Assembly (NCBI GenBank): GCA_010672825.2
Contig: JAAHFU020000004.1
Coordinates: 682,001 to 746,000, forward strand
Direction: 5' to 3'
DNA length: 64,000 nt
Source: Leptolyngbya sp. SIO1E4
Lineage (GTDB): Bacteria; Cyanobacteriota; Cyanobacteriia; Phormidesmidales; Phormidesmidaceae
Each line of letters begins with the position of its first letter. Positions within the stretch are counted from its first letter, which is position 1. Of this stretch, positions 8,962 to 17,149 are shown piece by piece. Made by a program: the position numbers and the translations under genes. Under the pieces are notes generated by a model that saw nothing but the letters and a program-made list of their open reading frames with translations, was not told where the DNA came from and did no database searches.

Positions 8962-10440
8962 CTAAGTGATCTCTAAATTCGCCAGGTTCCCGGAGAAGCC
9001 AGTGATTTCGATTACAGCATCATTGCCTTGTTGATATCCAGCAAGACCATCATTCAGAGCTAAGAAGCTCCTCGAATCGAAAGTGAACGTAGCCGCCCCA
9101 TTAGCGACAAAGGAGGCTGCAGACAGGACAGCCTGGATATCGATTTCATTCAGAGTTGCCGTAGTGCCTGCCTGAACTACATTCGCCGCACTCACAGCGC
9201 TAACGCTATCAATGCTGTCGGTCCCAATAACCAAGTCGGTAATCACGTCCATGGTGCCGACTTCACCATCGATTAATACTGATTCTCCTAAGGAGAAGTA
9301 GCGAAAAACATCGCTCCCGGCACCACCGGTGAGCGTGTCACCCATGGAACCTCCTACCAGAATATCGTCACCCTCGCCACCTCGTAATATGTCATTACCC
9401 GAGTTACCAAAGAGTTGGTCATTGCCATCACCACCATTTAATGTGTCCTGGCCACCTCCCCCCGCCAAGATATCATCGCCTGCCGCGCCGAAAAAGACTT
9501 CATCTTCGGCTAGGCCAAACAGAAACCCGCTGCCAACGGTAACTGAAAACGTATCTTCAACAACTTGACCCAGCAAATTGGTGGCCTGAACTGTAATATC
9601 AGCCGTTCCAAATTGACCCGGTAAGTAATCCAAAACAAGCTGGTTATCATTAATACTGACATTCAAAAGCTGAGGATTAGAATTGTTGCTGACGGTAAAC
9701 TCTAATTCGTCACGTTGGGCAACTGTAATGCTGCTATAGCGGACAAAGTTTTCGTCGCCTGTGATGACCGGATTATTAGGGTTATTAAAAACCAGGGGCA
9801 GATCGCTAAATGCAGGATTTAAGCCAGTTCCATTAAAGATATCGACGGCTGCGATCGCATCAATTACAGCTAAGTCTGTGGCCGAAAGTACTTCACCAAA
9901 AACAGTAAACCCACCATTTTGATTGTCCAACGCTCCGGAGTTATCAGCAAGGTTAAAGAACCACTGATTGGTGGCGCTGTTGGGATCATTTTCCAGCTTG
10001 GCCATCGCGATCGTTCCACGTACGTTGGAACGATCTGGACTAAACTCATTCGGCACGGGTGGGTCTGTGGGAATGATACCCAGAGCATTAGCTGGGTTCG
10101 CTAGATTATTTGCTAGGTCATTAATGGTAAATCCGCCCCCCTGAACGATGGAACCAGGAATGGAGCGATGAATAATGCTGTTGACGTAGTCTCCATCATT
10201 CACATAGTTCAAGAAGTTTTGAACCGTAAGCGGTGCACCAGTTTCGGCTTGATCAAACAGTAGAACTTCCTTTACACCGCCACCTAAGGATGTGTTAAAA
10301 AGCTCAAAGCGGGCAACCAACCCTGTCGTGGAGGGGTCATCAAAATGGTCAGATAGGTTGATCGATACATCTTCGGCATCGCTGACAGCAAGGATATTGT
10401 TCAAAGTATCTGTGATAACCGGTTGGGATGCTTCACTCAT
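8962..10440 (-). CDS. Cyclophilin-type peptidyl-prolyl isomerase fused to RTX calcium-binding repeats
   Basis: 492 residues. Residues about 35-215 are a cyclophilin domain: VQNFLNYVNDGDYVNSIIHR, then IVQGGGF, SNVRGTIAMAKLENDPNSAT, NQWFFNLADNS and FTVFGEV match the fold and active-site region. A cadherin/Ig-like linker follows (NPQLLNVSINDNQLVLDYLPG). Residues about 315-385 are RTX nonapeptide repeats of the GGxGxDxLxGG kind (AGGGGQDTLNGGDGNDQL). RTX repeats bind calcium and go with type I secretion; there is no N-terminal signal peptide, consistent with that. Likely an exported foldase or surface protein. Secretion genes are not nearby. Start is ATG; 200 bp of AT-rich sequence upstream presumably holds the promoter. 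Confidence 0.87.
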   Translation of the reverse strand: MSEASQPVITDTLNNILAVSDAEDVSINLSDHFDDPSTTGLVARFELFNTSLGGGVKEVLLFDQAETGAPLTVQNFLNYVNDGDYVNSIIHRSIPGSIVQGGGFTINDLANNLANPANALGIIPTDPPVPNEFSPDRSNVRGTIAMAKLENDPNSATNQWFFNLADNSGALDNQNGGFTVFGEVLSATDLAVIDAIAAVDIFNGTGLNPAFSDLPLVFNNPNNPVITGDENFVRYSSITVAQRDELEFTVSNNSNPQLLNVSINDNQLVLDYLPGQFGTADITVQATNLLGQVVEDTFSVTVGSGFLFGLAEDEVFFGAAGDDILAGGGGQDTLNGGDGNDQLFGNSGNDILRGGEGDDILVGGSMGDTLTGGAGSDVFRYFSLGESVLIDGEVGTMDVITDLVIGTDSIDSVSAVSAANVVQAGTTATLNEIDIQAVLSAASFVANGAATFTFDSRSFLALNDGLAGYQQGNDAVIEITGFSGNLANLEIT

Positions 10441-10647
10441 AATTTTTCAATCTCAATTCAATGGTAGATCTTGCAAAAACTGAAACGGATCTCGTGACCC
10501 TAAAAGCTATGACAGAATTTCAAAACAGCTTAGGTAATTTATCATTTGACGAGTAAAATATTACACACTGGTTAGTAACTCGAAACAATAGTTTTGTAAT
10601 GAAACTTTAGTAGCAAACCTTTGCCATATTAAGAACTAATTAAATAT

Positions 10648-11180
10648 GGGCACCCCGTCGATGCTGGCTTCAGAGCGATAGGCACTATCGGCCCATACCC
10701 CAGCCTCCGGATTGTCGATATCCAGCAGTGCCCCCAACACTCGCGAGTCGTGCGCCGAGGCATCGCTCACTGGGTAATCCCAGTTCTCGTTTCAAAAGCG
10801 ACAGATCAGACCCCTCCCAACCTCCCCTTGCCAAGGGGAGGTGCCGCAGGCGGTGGGGTAGCGATATATAGCACTGCTTTGAAGAATTGGTATAACGCCG
10901 GGATGACCCCAAAGCGAATATCACTGCTGATGGGGTCTTTGTAGCCGTAGTAGGAGACTCCGTTCTTCTTTGTCCAGCGCGTATCGACATCTTTTTGCGG
11001 GAATTGATGCGGCGGCTCGGGCCATGCTGGCGGCACCTGACCCTGCTTTAGCTGCTGATTTTCGCTCTTCTCATTACGTTGTTTGAGCACCGCAATCAAG
11101 GTCGCATTTCTTGCTGTGACATTATGGGGAGACGGAACTGAGATTACCTTCAAAAGCCCAAACGGATCAAAGACCTGCAA
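10648..11180 (-). pseudogene. Decayed IS5-family transposase, interrupted by a miniature element
   Basis: Reading the minus strand, 11180 to about 10896 gives LKQRNEKSENQQLKQGQVPP, then QKDVDTRWTKKNGVSYYGYK, the classic IS5-type transposase segment. The frame then runs into repeat B. On the other side (about 10767-10648) the transposase resumes with SDASAHDSRVLGALLDIDNP, then VWADSAYRSEASIDGVP, where the DDE core should continue but stops. The gene lacks its start region, its C-terminus and continuity, so it is a pseudogene. Confidence 0.8.
10774..10895. repeat. Miniature inverted-repeat element B, copy 1
   Basis: About 122 bp with ends TAATCCCAGTTCTC and GAATTGGTATA in inverted orientation. 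The core has a strong self-complementary stretch (CCTCCCCTTGCC...GGCAAGG-like, GGGGAGGTGCCGC). A second copy is at 22725-22842. It lies inside the IS5 transposase reading frame, so it inserted after the IS. Confidence 0.8.
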
Positions 11181-11183
11181 GCG

Positions 11184-11582
11184 CTACTCTGCCTTGAGGC
11201 GCCCTTTCATATCAGCGTATGCAGTATTAATTAGCTTCAATAGGGCCTCAGCGTTGACCTCATCTTCGGGCCTGAGCTTTACATGACGCATGAACTTGCC
11301 AGTGCCTTCCAACAGGCCATCCGGATCGGCCAGCTCTGCACCACGGAAGAACCCAACATTGACGTGAGCTTTGAAGGCGTTGACGTAGGCGAATGCGGCA
11401 TCCTCTACGCAGGCTGTAGGATGACCGTCATGCAATAACTCTCGAACATCGTCTCCACAGTCGCGCATGACCTCAAACCAGCGCTGGGCGATCGCCCCCA
11501 ACTCACCGGCATGCTCATGCATCCAGGTCTCGATGTCTGGATCTCGCCTGACCGCACTCGTGAATCGAAAAAGTTGGCTCAT
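11184..11582 (-). CDS. DUF1801 domain protein
   Basis: 132 residues, ATG start. FEVMRDCGDDVRELLHDGHP, then AFAYVNAFKAHVNVGFFRGAEL, then GTGKFMRHVKLRP are the conserved blocks of DUF1801 (YdhG/YjbR-like fold). The family consists of small single-domain cytosolic proteins with no settled biochemical role. The length is normal for the family, so the gene seems intact. It lies 3 bases from the IS5 relic and divergent to the HepT remnant. Confidence 0.82.
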   Translation of the reverse strand: MSQLFRFTSAVRRDPDIETWMHEHAGELGAIAQRWFEVMRDCGDDVRELLHDGHPTACVEDAAFAYVNAFKAHVNVGFFRGAELADPDGLLEGTGKFMRHVKLRPEDEVNAEALLKLINTAYADMKGRLKAE

Positions 11583-11596
11583 GGAGATTTCATTCC

Positions 11597-11839
11597 TATA
11601 AAGAATATCTAAACGACATTCGCACTGTCAGTGCCGTTGAGCGACAATTTGAAGGTTTGGGAGAAGCGGCTCGTAGAATTTCGACTGAATTTCAACACGC
11701 TTACCCCAATATTGATTGGCAACGCATTATCGGCTTACGTAATATCATTGCCCATCGCTACGACGAAGTTAGACAAGAGATATTGAAGCCTTCCTTGGTG
11801 CTTACAGCGTTTCTCACTCTGATGAAGGACTCGCCCTAG
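11597..11839 (+). pseudogene. HepT-like (DUF86) ribonuclease/toxin remnant
   Basis: The frame encodes YKEYLNDIRTVSAVERQFEG, then LGEAARRIS, NIDWQRIIGLRNIIAHRYDEV. The R-x4-H-x-Y signature (RNIIAHRY) of HepT/HEPN toxins is intact. The 15-25 residues normally found between the first helix and AVERQFE are missing, no ATG or GTG occurs between the upstream in-frame stop and the TTG at 11657, and no MntA/MNT nucleotidyltransferase partner is adjacent. It is therefore read as a decayed toxin gene. Confidence 0.65.
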
Positions 11840-11906
11840 ACCCCAAACCCCAGACCCTAGCCCCTATTGCGATCAGGATGTACCTCACTCAGCTAAAAAG
11901 GCTGTA
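11833..11906 (-). repeat. Dispersed repeat A, copy 5 (inverted, diverged)
   Basis: On the minus strand it reads TACAGCCTTTTTAGCTGAG, then GTACATCC, then five G runs (rc of 11834-11864) matching repeat A, but it lacks the far end with CTGCATACCGCTATA. It overlaps the last codons of the HepT remnant. Confidence 0.6.
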
Positions 11907-11967
11907 TGCAAATGCCAGATGTGGTTGTGGCTTGTCATTCCAGGGCTATATGAAAGAGAAAGTTGGG

Positions 11968-12354
11968 TTAACTCACGACGCAATCTGCTTCAATTTCCAC
12001 TAACCAATCTTCTTTGATAAACCGGGATACTTCTACAAAAGTACAAGCAGGACGAATATCCGAAAAGAATTCTCCGTGGGCCTTAGCCGCTTCTTCCCAT
12101 CTTGAAATGTCTGTGAGCATTACCCTTGTCCGAATAACATCATCTAACTTTCCACCCGCATCTTTAATTGCTTTGTGAACAATCTCTAAACACCAATAAG
12201 TCTGACCATAGACATCTCCTGGAGAAGCAGTCGTGCCATCAGCTTCAATGGGTGCTGTTCCTGCGACTGAGATCAGGTTTCCAATCCGCGATGCTCTAGA
12301 AAAACCAATGGGTCGTTCCATGGGAGAACCGGAAGAAATATTTTTTCTCACCAT
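11968..12354 (-). CDS. RidA/YjgF family protein lacking the catalytic-type arginine
   Basis: 128 residues, the family's normal size. FSRASRIGNLISVAGTAPIE, VYGQTYWCLEIVHKAIKDAG, DVIRTRVMLTDISRWEE and VEIEADCVV are family blocks. RidA proteins are homotrimeric imine/enamine deaminases. The Arg that binds the substrate carboxylate in RidA (in the PARS-VEV motif) is Cys here (RPACTFVEV), so RidA-type deaminase activity on 2-aminoacrylate is doubtful. It is better called a Rid-superfamily paralogue. Monocistronic, minus strand. Confidence 0.85.
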   Translation of the reverse strand: MVRKNISSGSPMERPIGFSRASRIGNLISVAGTAPIEADGTTASPGDVYGQTYWCLEIVHKAIKDAGGKLDDVIRTRVMLTDISRWEEAAKAHGEFFSDIRPACTFVEVSRFIKEDWLVEIEADCVVS

Positions 12355-12455
12355 ATAAATAAAGTATCCACTTCAAGCCCGAACATCGTATGCGCCATAC
12401 TTTGCTGCTAGCGTTCGCATTTCCTCTCGTCTATCTTGCAATCGCCCCTCAAGCT

Positions 12456-15400
12456 TCATTCGCTTGAGTCTCCTTTTTCTTTTCTCAACTCCATTGCAAC
12501 TGCTCGAATGCCTTCAGCGATCGCGCGAAAGGCTTCGTCTTGATTATCCCAAAGGGTAACGGGCTGGTGATTTTGGGGCAATACTGGAAGCTGACTAAAG
12601 GGCGCACCTGCCCAGTCTACGGGACGCAGCAGAATGGGAATGACGCGAGCCTCGTCTGATTGATGTCGCTCAATGGCCCGTTGGATTTCGAGGTCATAGC
12701 AGGTGTCATCGGCGAGGGAGTGGGCGCTGATTAGTAGCAGAATGATGTCGGCGGTGTTGAGCTGGTGGTTGATGACTTGGGCGTGATCGTCGCCAGGGAG
12801 GATTTGGCGATCTTTCCAGTTGGTGATGATGCTCTGGTGTTTGAGCAGGGTGAGGTGGTCGGCGAGTTGGGTTTGTAGGGGTTCGTCGGCGGGAGCGTAG
12901 GAGAAGTAGAGGGAGATGGCTTTGCCTGATGGGACGAAACCGCTAGCTATTTCATAGCTATAGAACTGGTACCGATCTTGGATGGCTTCAATGATGGGTG
13001 AGAGATTTTCGGTTGTTATAAGCTGCCGTTGGTAAAGGGAAGATAAGGTTGAAGGAGTTTCACTTTTCTTCAAAGCCTCGGTAGCCTTCCAGCGGACAAC
13101 AGGGTCTGAATCTTCGAGAGCTGTGAGCAACCCAGGAATTGCCGCCTCACTGTCTAATTGCCCTAAGGCCTCGACAGCCTGCCTGCGGAAATCATAGTCT
13201 GAATGTTCCAGAGCTTTGAGCAACCCAGGAATTGCCGCCTCACTGCCTAATTGCCCTAAGGCCTCAGCAGCCCGCCTGCGGACATCATAGTCTGAATCTT
13301 CGAGAGCTTTGAGCAACCCAGGAATTGCTGCCTCATTGCCTAATTGCCCTAAGTCCGCTGCAGCCCGCCTGCGGACCTTAGAGTTTGAATCTTCGAGAGC
13401 TTTGAGCAACCCAGGAATTGCCGCCTCATTGCCTAATTGCCCTAAGGCAGCGGCCGCCCGCCTGCGGACATTATAGTCTGAATGTTCCAGAGCTTTGAGC
13501 AACCCAGGAATTGCCGCCTCACTGCCTAATTGCCCTAAGGCAGCGGCCGCCCGCCTGCGGACATCAGAGGCTGAATCTTCGAGAGCTTTGAGCAACCCAG
13601 GAATTGCCGCCTCACTGCCTAATTGCCCTAAGGCCTCGGCCGCCTGCCTGCGGACATCATAGTCTGAATCTTCGAGAGCGTTGAGCAACCCAGGAATTGC
13701 CGCCTTACTGCCTAATTGCCCTAAGGCCTCGGCCGCCTGCCTGCGGACATCATAGCCTGAATCTTCGAGAGCTTTGAGCAACCCAGGAATTGCCGCCTCA
13801 TTGCCTAATTGCCCTAAGGTCTCGGCCGCCCGCCTGCGGACATTATAGTCTGAATGTTCCAGAGCTTTGAGCAACCCAGGAATTGCCGCCTCACTGCCTA
13901 ATTGCCCTAAGGCGGCGGCCGCCCGCCTGCGGACATCAGAGTCTGAATCTTCGAGAGCGTTGAGCAAACTAGGAATTGCCGCCTCACTGCCTAATTGCCC
14001 TAAGGCCTCGGCCGCCTGCCTGCGGACATCATAGTCTGAATCTTCGAGAGCTTTGAGCAACCCAGGAATTGCCACCTCACTGCCTAATTGCCCTAAGGCC
14101 TCGGCCGCCCGCCTGCGGACACCATAGTTTGAATCTTCGAGAGCGTTGAGCAAACTAGGAATTGCCGCCTCACTGCCTAATTGCCCTAAGGTCTCGGCCG
14201 CCCGCCTGCGGACATCAGAGGCTGAATCTTCGAGAGCTTTGAGCAACCCAGGAATTGCTGCCTCACTGCCTAATTGCCCTAAGGCCTCGGCCGCCCGCCT
14301 GCGGACACCATAGTTTGAATCTTCGAGAGCTTTGAGCAACCCAGGAATTGCTGCCTCACTGCCTAATTGCCCTAAGGCCTCGGCCGCCCGCCTGCGGACA
14401 CCATAGTTTGAATCTTCGAGAGCTTTGAGCAACCCAGGAATCGTAGTTTTCTCACCATGTGAAAATTCTGAAGGATTCTCCCTGAGGTTATGAAAGCTCT
14501 GGAATTCTTCGGGTCTGGTTTGTTTGATTCTCTCCAAACTTTCATTCGCAGTTCTTTGAACATAAGACGCTGGATGGCTAGAAGCTTGAACTAAAACCTG
14601 AATAGCAGCTTTAGACGCAAGTCTTTCAAGAATATTGGCTGCTTGTCTGCGGATTTCAAACAAATCGCTTTCCAATGATTGAGCAAGCGCATCAATCGCT
14701 TTATCTGGATAGATTTTGCTCAAAAGCTCAGTCTTAAACCACTCAGTTACGTGAAGCTGATTAATGACTTGAATTGTTTGCTCTTGAAGTTTGGGTGGAG
14801 CGTTACCAGCAAGTTTTGCCATCAAGACTAAATCAACAGCTTGAGCCAAATGAGTAATGTTGGTTGTCTCAGTTTCATTATTTGAATGTTCAAGTAATGC
14901 GATGAGAACAGAAAGAGGCTCTGTCCACTTTAGATAATTGAGATACTTCTGCTGTAATTCGCCATTACTTATTTTTTTACGGCCCAACAACCGCAGCAAA
15001 TATTCCGCCGCATAATATTCCTGAATCAGCTGGTGACGAAACTCAAGCTGTTCACCATTCTCTTGAATCAAATGATGTTCCAGTAAATCATCCAAACATT
15101 CCGCCGCCCGGTCTCCCGGAGCACTCACCTTTCCCTGCAGAAACTGCTCAAAAATCCCCCTGGCTTCGCTCCGAGGAATGGAAATCAACGCAGGTGGTGG
15201 CGAAAGCGGGTGGGGAGGATTGGCCTCTGGTTTACCTTCCATCATGACAAAGGCTAGATATTGCAGCAGCTCTGTCCACCAGCGACGCGATGCCGTCGAG
15301 ACTGGTACGTCTTGCTTCAGGTGGCGCTCATAGCCCTGAGTGAACTGACGAAACACCATGCCCAAGTTGGGTGGAATCTTCCCCCTTTGTTGAAACAAAC

Positions 15401-16520
15401 TACAGAGCATCCACAACAGCAATGGGGTTTCCGCAAAGCTACGCATCCGGCCTTGGAGCTGATGCAGCAGTTGCTCGCCCTGTTCTGGTAAATAGGCCAT
15501 AACAAACTGCCGCATCTGCGCATCTTGCAGCGGCTGCATTTCCAGCTTTTTCGTTAGGCCAAAATCTCCCCCAATGCTCAGGTCACGGGTAGTAAAAATC
15601 ATCGGGGCTTGGGGATAGTCGGTGCGGAAGCGGATCACATCCTGCTTTGCGGTTTCTGAGGGCAGCTCATTCAACCCATCCACCAGCACCAAAATGTGCC
15701 CCTGCCGTAGCAGGGTAGACAGCTTAGATTCATCCATCTCTAGGGCTGGATCGTGGCGCTTAAAAAACGCCAGCATCCGACTCAATACCGACGTGTCCCA
15801 AAACCGCAGCTCCACAAGCACCGGAATTGGTGCGGAGTTATGAGACCGTTGCTGAGCCTGGGCCGCTTCTTCTAGCAACAGCCTCAGCAACGCCGTTGAT
15901 TTTCCAGACCCCGGACGTCCGACCAGCAACACATGCTCATGGGCATATTTGCGAATGCCATCCAACACCGGCAACCGTTCAGTTTTCTCTCGTTTCTCCT
16001 GGCGGGGATCGGCTGCAGAACTCGCCTGCTCCCTTTCATCGGAAACCGTCTGCACCATTAGCCCAAAGTCAAAGGGAGAGGGAATGGTTTGTTCCTGCTC
16101 CTGTTCTGGCTCTCTGATTTGCCCAATGGCATCCGTTAGCGCATAGAGTTTCCACCACTGCTGATAAGTCGTAACGAGAGACTGTAAATAGGGTGCAAAA
16201 TTGACCGTGCGGGCTTCAGGAGACTGAACCTTTTTCAAAACAGCTTCTAGTGCTGCCTGAAACTTCTCCGGATTAGACAAGTGATAGTGGGTGCCTTCAA
16301 TAAAAACAGTGCCGCCCTCTTCGAAGAGGGTTTGAAACCCTTTTGCACCATCCCGGTTATCCTGCTGCATCTGCTGATGAGACTGCAATGCAGTTGCCAA
16401 CTCAGAATTTGCCGCGATCGCCTCTTCCACATGCGTGACCAAATCAGCCAGAGATGCCTCCGGTTCATCTCGCAGCTTCTCAACTATGAGCTGACACAGT
16501 TGGGTGACGGGGTCAGTCAT
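12456..16520 (-). CDS. NACHT-HEAT-TIR protein (STAND NTPase, candidate conflict/immune receptor)
   Basis: 1354 residues. Residues 1-100 hold a small N-terminal module with an AKGFQTLFEEGGTVFIEGTHYH motif core. NACHT NTPase: Walker A GRPGSGKST at about 199, Walker B ILVLVDGLNELP at about 270-280, sensor region IFTTRDLS; winged/helical region to about 560. After a degenerate helical section, residues 692-1156 are 15 HEAT (PBS-lyase type) repeats of 31 residues, consensus AAIPGLLKALEDSDYDVRRR. Residues 1199-1350 are a TIR domain (ISLYFSYAPADE ... CYDLEIQRAIER, whose Glu fits the NADase catalytic residue). In STAND proteins the repeats sense, NACHT oligomerises, and TIR acts as effector. Unusual in having TIR at the C-terminus. 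Cytosolic; ATG with AAGG upstream. Confidence 0.92.
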   Translation of the reverse strand: MTDPVTQLCQLIVEKLRDEPEASLADLVTHVEEAIAANSELATALQSHQQMQQDNRDGAKGFQTLFEEGGTVFIEGTHYHLSNPEKFQAALEAVLKKVQSPEARTVNFAPYLQSLVTTYQQWWKLYALTDAIGQIREPEQEQEQTIPSPFDFGLMVQTVSDEREQASSAADPRQEKREKTERLPVLDGIRKYAHEHVLLVGRPGSGKSTALLRLLLEEAAQAQQRSHNSAPIPVLVELRFWDTSVLSRMLAFFKRHDPALEMDESKLSTLLRQGHILVLVDGLNELPSETAKQDVIRFRTDYPQAPMIFTTRDLSIGGDFGLTKKLEMQPLQDAQMRQFVMAYLPEQGEQLLHQLQGRMRSFAETPLLLWMLCSLFQQRGKIPPNLGMVFRQFTQGYERHLKQDVPVSTASRRWWTELLQYLAFVMMEGKPEANPPHPLSPPPALISIPRSEARGIFEQFLQGKVSAPGDRAAECLDDLLEHHLIQENGEQLEFRHQLIQEYYAAEYLLRLLGRKKISNGELQQKYLNYLKWTEPLSVLIALLEHSNNETETTNITHLAQAVDLVLMAKLAGNAPPKLQEQTIQVINQLHVTEWFKTELLSKIYPDKAIDALAQSLESDLFEIRRQAANILERLASKAAIQVLVQASSHPASYVQRTANESLERIKQTRPEEFQSFHNLRENPSEFSHGEKTTIPGLLKALEDSNYGVRRRAAEALGQLGSEAAIPGLLKALEDSNYGVRRRAAEALGQLGSEAAIPGLLKALEDSASDVRRRAAETLGQLGSEAAIPSLLNALEDSNYGVRRRAAEALGQLGSEVAIPGLLKALEDSDYDVRRQAAEALGQLGSEAAIPSLLNALEDSDSDVRRRAAAALGQLGSEAAIPGLLKALEHSDYNVRRRAAETLGQLGNEAAIPGLLKALEDSGYDVRRQAAEALGQLGSKAAIPGLLNALEDSDYDVRRQAAEALGQLGSEAAIPGLLKALEDSASDVRRRAAAALGQLGSEAAIPGLLKALEHSDYNVRRRAAAALGQLGNEAAIPGLLKALEDSNSKVRRRAAADLGQLGNEAAIPGLLKALEDSDYDVRRRAAEALGQLGSEAAIPGLLKALEHSDYDFRRQAVEALGQLDSEAAIPGLLTALEDSDPVVRWKATEALKKSETPSTLSSLYQRQLITTENLSPIIEAIQDRYQFYSYEIASGFVPSGKAISLYFSYAPADEPLQTQLADHLTLLKHQSIITNWKDRQILPGDDHAQVINHQLNTADIILLLISAHSLADDTCYDLEIQRAIERHQSDEARVIPILLRPVDWAGAPFSQLPVLPQNHQPVTLWDNQDEAFRAIAEGIRAVAMELRKEKGDSSE
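13053..14447 (-). repeat. Tandem array of 15 x 93-bp HEAT-coding units
   Basis: Fifteen direct 93-bp units in the NACHT-HEAT-TIR gene, most of them 90% or more alike by eye. Differences cluster at the three residues after EDS (NYG, ASD, DYD, SYN-type) and at RRR/RRQ. The last unit (SDPVVRWKATEALKK) is the most divergent. The pattern suggests recent unequal recombination plus selection on a few exposed positions. Confidence 0.92.
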
Positions 16521-16532
16521 CCTTGCCTATCT

Positions 16533-16733
16533 CTAATCTGGCTTGCTCTGAATGTGGATTTCACCGATGTAAGTGGTGCCACCCTCAACCTTCGTCTGCC
16601 ACCCTTTCGCCTGATCATAGTTGTTCTGAACCATGTTGCTCTGGTCAATCAGCTTGCCCGCGTTAATTTCCTGCGCCAGCATCTGAATGTCACTGGCAAA
16701 CTGCTTTGGCGCTATTGTTCCGGATTTGCCCAC
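16533..16733 (-). CDS. Small protein sharing the N-terminal motif of the NACHT protein
   Basis: 66 residues from GTG 16733 (or shorter from ATG 16682); an in-frame TAA lies just before the GTG. It contains NNYDQAKGWQTKVEGGTTYI followed by GEIHI. The NACHT protein 12 bases downstream has NRDGAKGFQTLFEEGGTVFI followed by EGTHYH at residues 54-80, so the two share a module. It could be an adaptor (effector-associated domain type) or a truncated duplicate of the NACHT N-terminus. Same strand and close spacing suggest one operon. Confidence 0.55.
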   Translation of the reverse strand: MGKSGTIAPKQFASDIQMLAQEINAGKLIDQSNMVQNNYDQAKGWQTKVEGGTTYIGEIHIQSKPD

Positions 16734-16854
16734 TCTTTAGGCCAATGGCTTAGCAAGCGCTTTCAGGCATTATGCATGGCTTCCAAGCCTGATGCATAGA
16801 GCAGTTACAGCAAGGAGAAATGATTGTGGAAATCAGCAATACCCCTGAACAAAA

Positions 16855-17064
16855 CTATATGCCCGGAATCTCTGAGAGTTCCCCTTTCAGCTCTTCAACC
16901 GAGAACTGAGTCATCTCCTGCCACTCTTGCACCGTAAAGTCATAGCCGTAGGTGTGGGCCAGAGTTACAAACGTTTGAATATCTGGAGCTGCTGCTAATT
17001 TTTCTCGTAACGCAGTATCAACTTGCGCTGCCCGAAACAGTTGAGCGACCGCTTCTTTTGCCAT
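16855..17064 (-). CDS. Nif11-domain protein
   Basis: 69 residues from ATG 17064 (AGGA-like site upstream). MAKEAVAQLFRAAQVDTALR, then EKLAAAPDIQTFVTLAHTYGYDFTVQEWQE is the Nif11 domain; the A/GY/F-DFTxEE motif is clear. Nif11 domains serve as leader peptides of ribosomal peptides or occur in small proteins of nitrogen-fixation regions. This one ends SEIPGI with no double-glycine cleavage site or core peptide, so a peptide-precursor role is unlikely. An upstream in-frame extension to 17178 exists but would overlap the divergent gene and has no family similarity. Lies 121 bp upstream of the small NACHT-associated protein. Confidence 0.8.
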   Translation of the reverse strand: MAKEAVAQLFRAAQVDTALREKLAAAPDIQTFVTLAHTYGYDFTVQEWQEMTQFSVEELKGELSEIPGI

Positions 17065-17149
17065 AATCCTGTTACCTGCTATCTGTTTTGCCGTTTCGTC
17101 GCTTGAATCATACAAGACCCAATCAGGCCCCTCAGCCCCCAACCTGGCC
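17065..17149. promoter_or_regulatory. Divergent intergenic region (Nif11 / pseudokinase-TpsB operon)
   Basis: 85 bp separates two divergent starts, so it must carry both promoters or a shared control region. I see no clear -10/-35 pair or palindrome. Confidence 0.35.

Noticed and set aside
13053-14447. Evenly spaced 93-bp DNA repeats, CRISPR-like at first sight
   Set aside because: The units are contiguous with no unique spacers and stay in one reading frame coding for HEAT repeats.
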